From Bacteroidota bacterium (lineage in GTDB: Bacteria > Bacteroidota > Bacteroidia > Flavobacteriales > Flavobacteriaceae): DNA of 5,744 nucleotides. A program made the position numbers and the translations under genes. The stretch is taken from assembly GCA_023457535.1 (NCBI GenBank), contig JAEWLN010000042.1, forward strand, positions 1-5,744, in the 5' to 3' direction. How positions within the stretch are numbered: position 1 is the stretch's first letter; each line of letters starts with the position of its first letter. Positions 5,533-5,744 of this stretch are shown piece after piece. The notes under the pieces are model-generated. The model was not told the DNA's origin. It made no database searches and saw nothing but the letters and a program-made list of their open reading frames with translations.

Positions 5533-5744
5533 TTACAGCATTCCGTTGTATTTGCGCAAAAACCACTCTGTGGCCAATGCACATGCCACTATCACGAGCA
5601 GCCAAATCCAATCGATGAGCGGCATTTTGCGCACCACCGCCTTTTGTACTGCTTGATAATCGTCGTTTTCGAGCAAACGCGCCATCAGCGCATCGACCTG
5701 GGCGGGCATAAAGACCTGCGCGCCGGTTTGCGCGGCCAGTTGCG
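5533..5744 (-). CDS. C-terminal tail of a membrane-anchored protein, probably VWA type (partial)
   Basis: Only the last 70 residues are in the window; the gene continues past the right edge, and the frame is open to the last base. The tail reads 'TGAQVFMPAQVDALMARLL', a short linker, then 'MPLIDWIWLLVIVACALA', one hydrophobic transmembrane helix, ending in 'EWFLRKYNGML'. The TG(A/G)xVF pattern followed by helix and linker, with a C-terminal helix and EWFLRKYNG end, resembles the ends of large VWA/glutamine-amidotransferase-like membrane proteins of Bacteroidota. That identification rests on memory of the tail pattern, because the diagnostic domain is off the window. By the positive-inside rule the Arg-Lys after the helix would sit in the cytoplasm, leaving the preceding domain in the periplasm. 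It is followed 51 bases later by the thioredoxin-like gene on the same strand. Confidence 0.7.
   Translation of the reverse strand, partial: QLAAQTGAQVFMPAQVDALMARLLENDDYQAVQKAVVRKMPLIDWIWLLVIVACALATEWFLRKYNGML

Noticed and set aside
1..5744. Mobile element, CRISPR array, tRNA or rRNA gene, toxin-antitoxin or defence system
   Set aside because: No transposase or integrase, no repeat-spacer pattern, no structural RNA sequence and no defence-type domain was seen on either strand.

Overview
The window looks like chromosomal DNA from the Bacteroidota, most likely the Flavobacteriaceae. Four things point there: a Flavobacterium-style OmpA protein with a TSP3-like hinge and the variant 'NADEIG' motif; a promoter fitting the Bacteroidota consensus TTG-N19-TAnnTTTG; start codons without Shine-Dalgarno sequences; and a small protein family I know mainly from this group. 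Coding DNA is roughly half G+C by eye, which is high for Flavobacterium-like genomes. The main promoter region is very A+T rich (25 G/C in the 100 bases 1561-1660, counted by hand).

Layout. Bases 1-678 (+) hold the C-terminal half of a YbdG/MscM-type mechanosensitive channel. It converges on a tight two-gene minus-strand unit, a Nudix hydrolase (1105-1521) followed 6 bases later by a hotdog-fold acyl-CoA thioesterase (694-1098). A 153-base A+T-rich divergent region separates this unit from a 462-residue outer-membrane OmpA protein (1675-3063, +) with its own good promoter and a strong intrinsic terminator. Directly after the terminator comes a small plus-strand gene of unknown function (3143-3541). 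It converges on three minus-strand genes read from right to left: the C-terminal tail of a membrane-anchored protein, probably of the VWA type (5533-5744, cut by the window edge), a secreted thioredoxin-like protein with CPNC (5059-5481), and an M17 leucyl aminopeptidase (3580-5004).

How they fit together. These are mostly envelope and housekeeping functions: osmotic release (MscM), outer membrane to peptidoglycan anchoring (OmpA), periplasmic thiol chemistry (thioredoxin-like), cytoplasmic peptide turnover (M17), and nucleotide and CoA-ester clean-up (Nudix, thioesterase). There are no mobile elements, CRISPR arrays, tRNAs, rRNAs or defence genes, and I see no convincing new multi-gene system. 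The points most worth a second look are a terminator-like hairpin antisense to the Nudix gene, a -7-like promoter element overlapping the T-tract of the ompA terminator, a perfect tandem 9-mer in a predicted surface loop of OmpA, and the unassigned small protein. No stretch over 300 bases lacks a gene.
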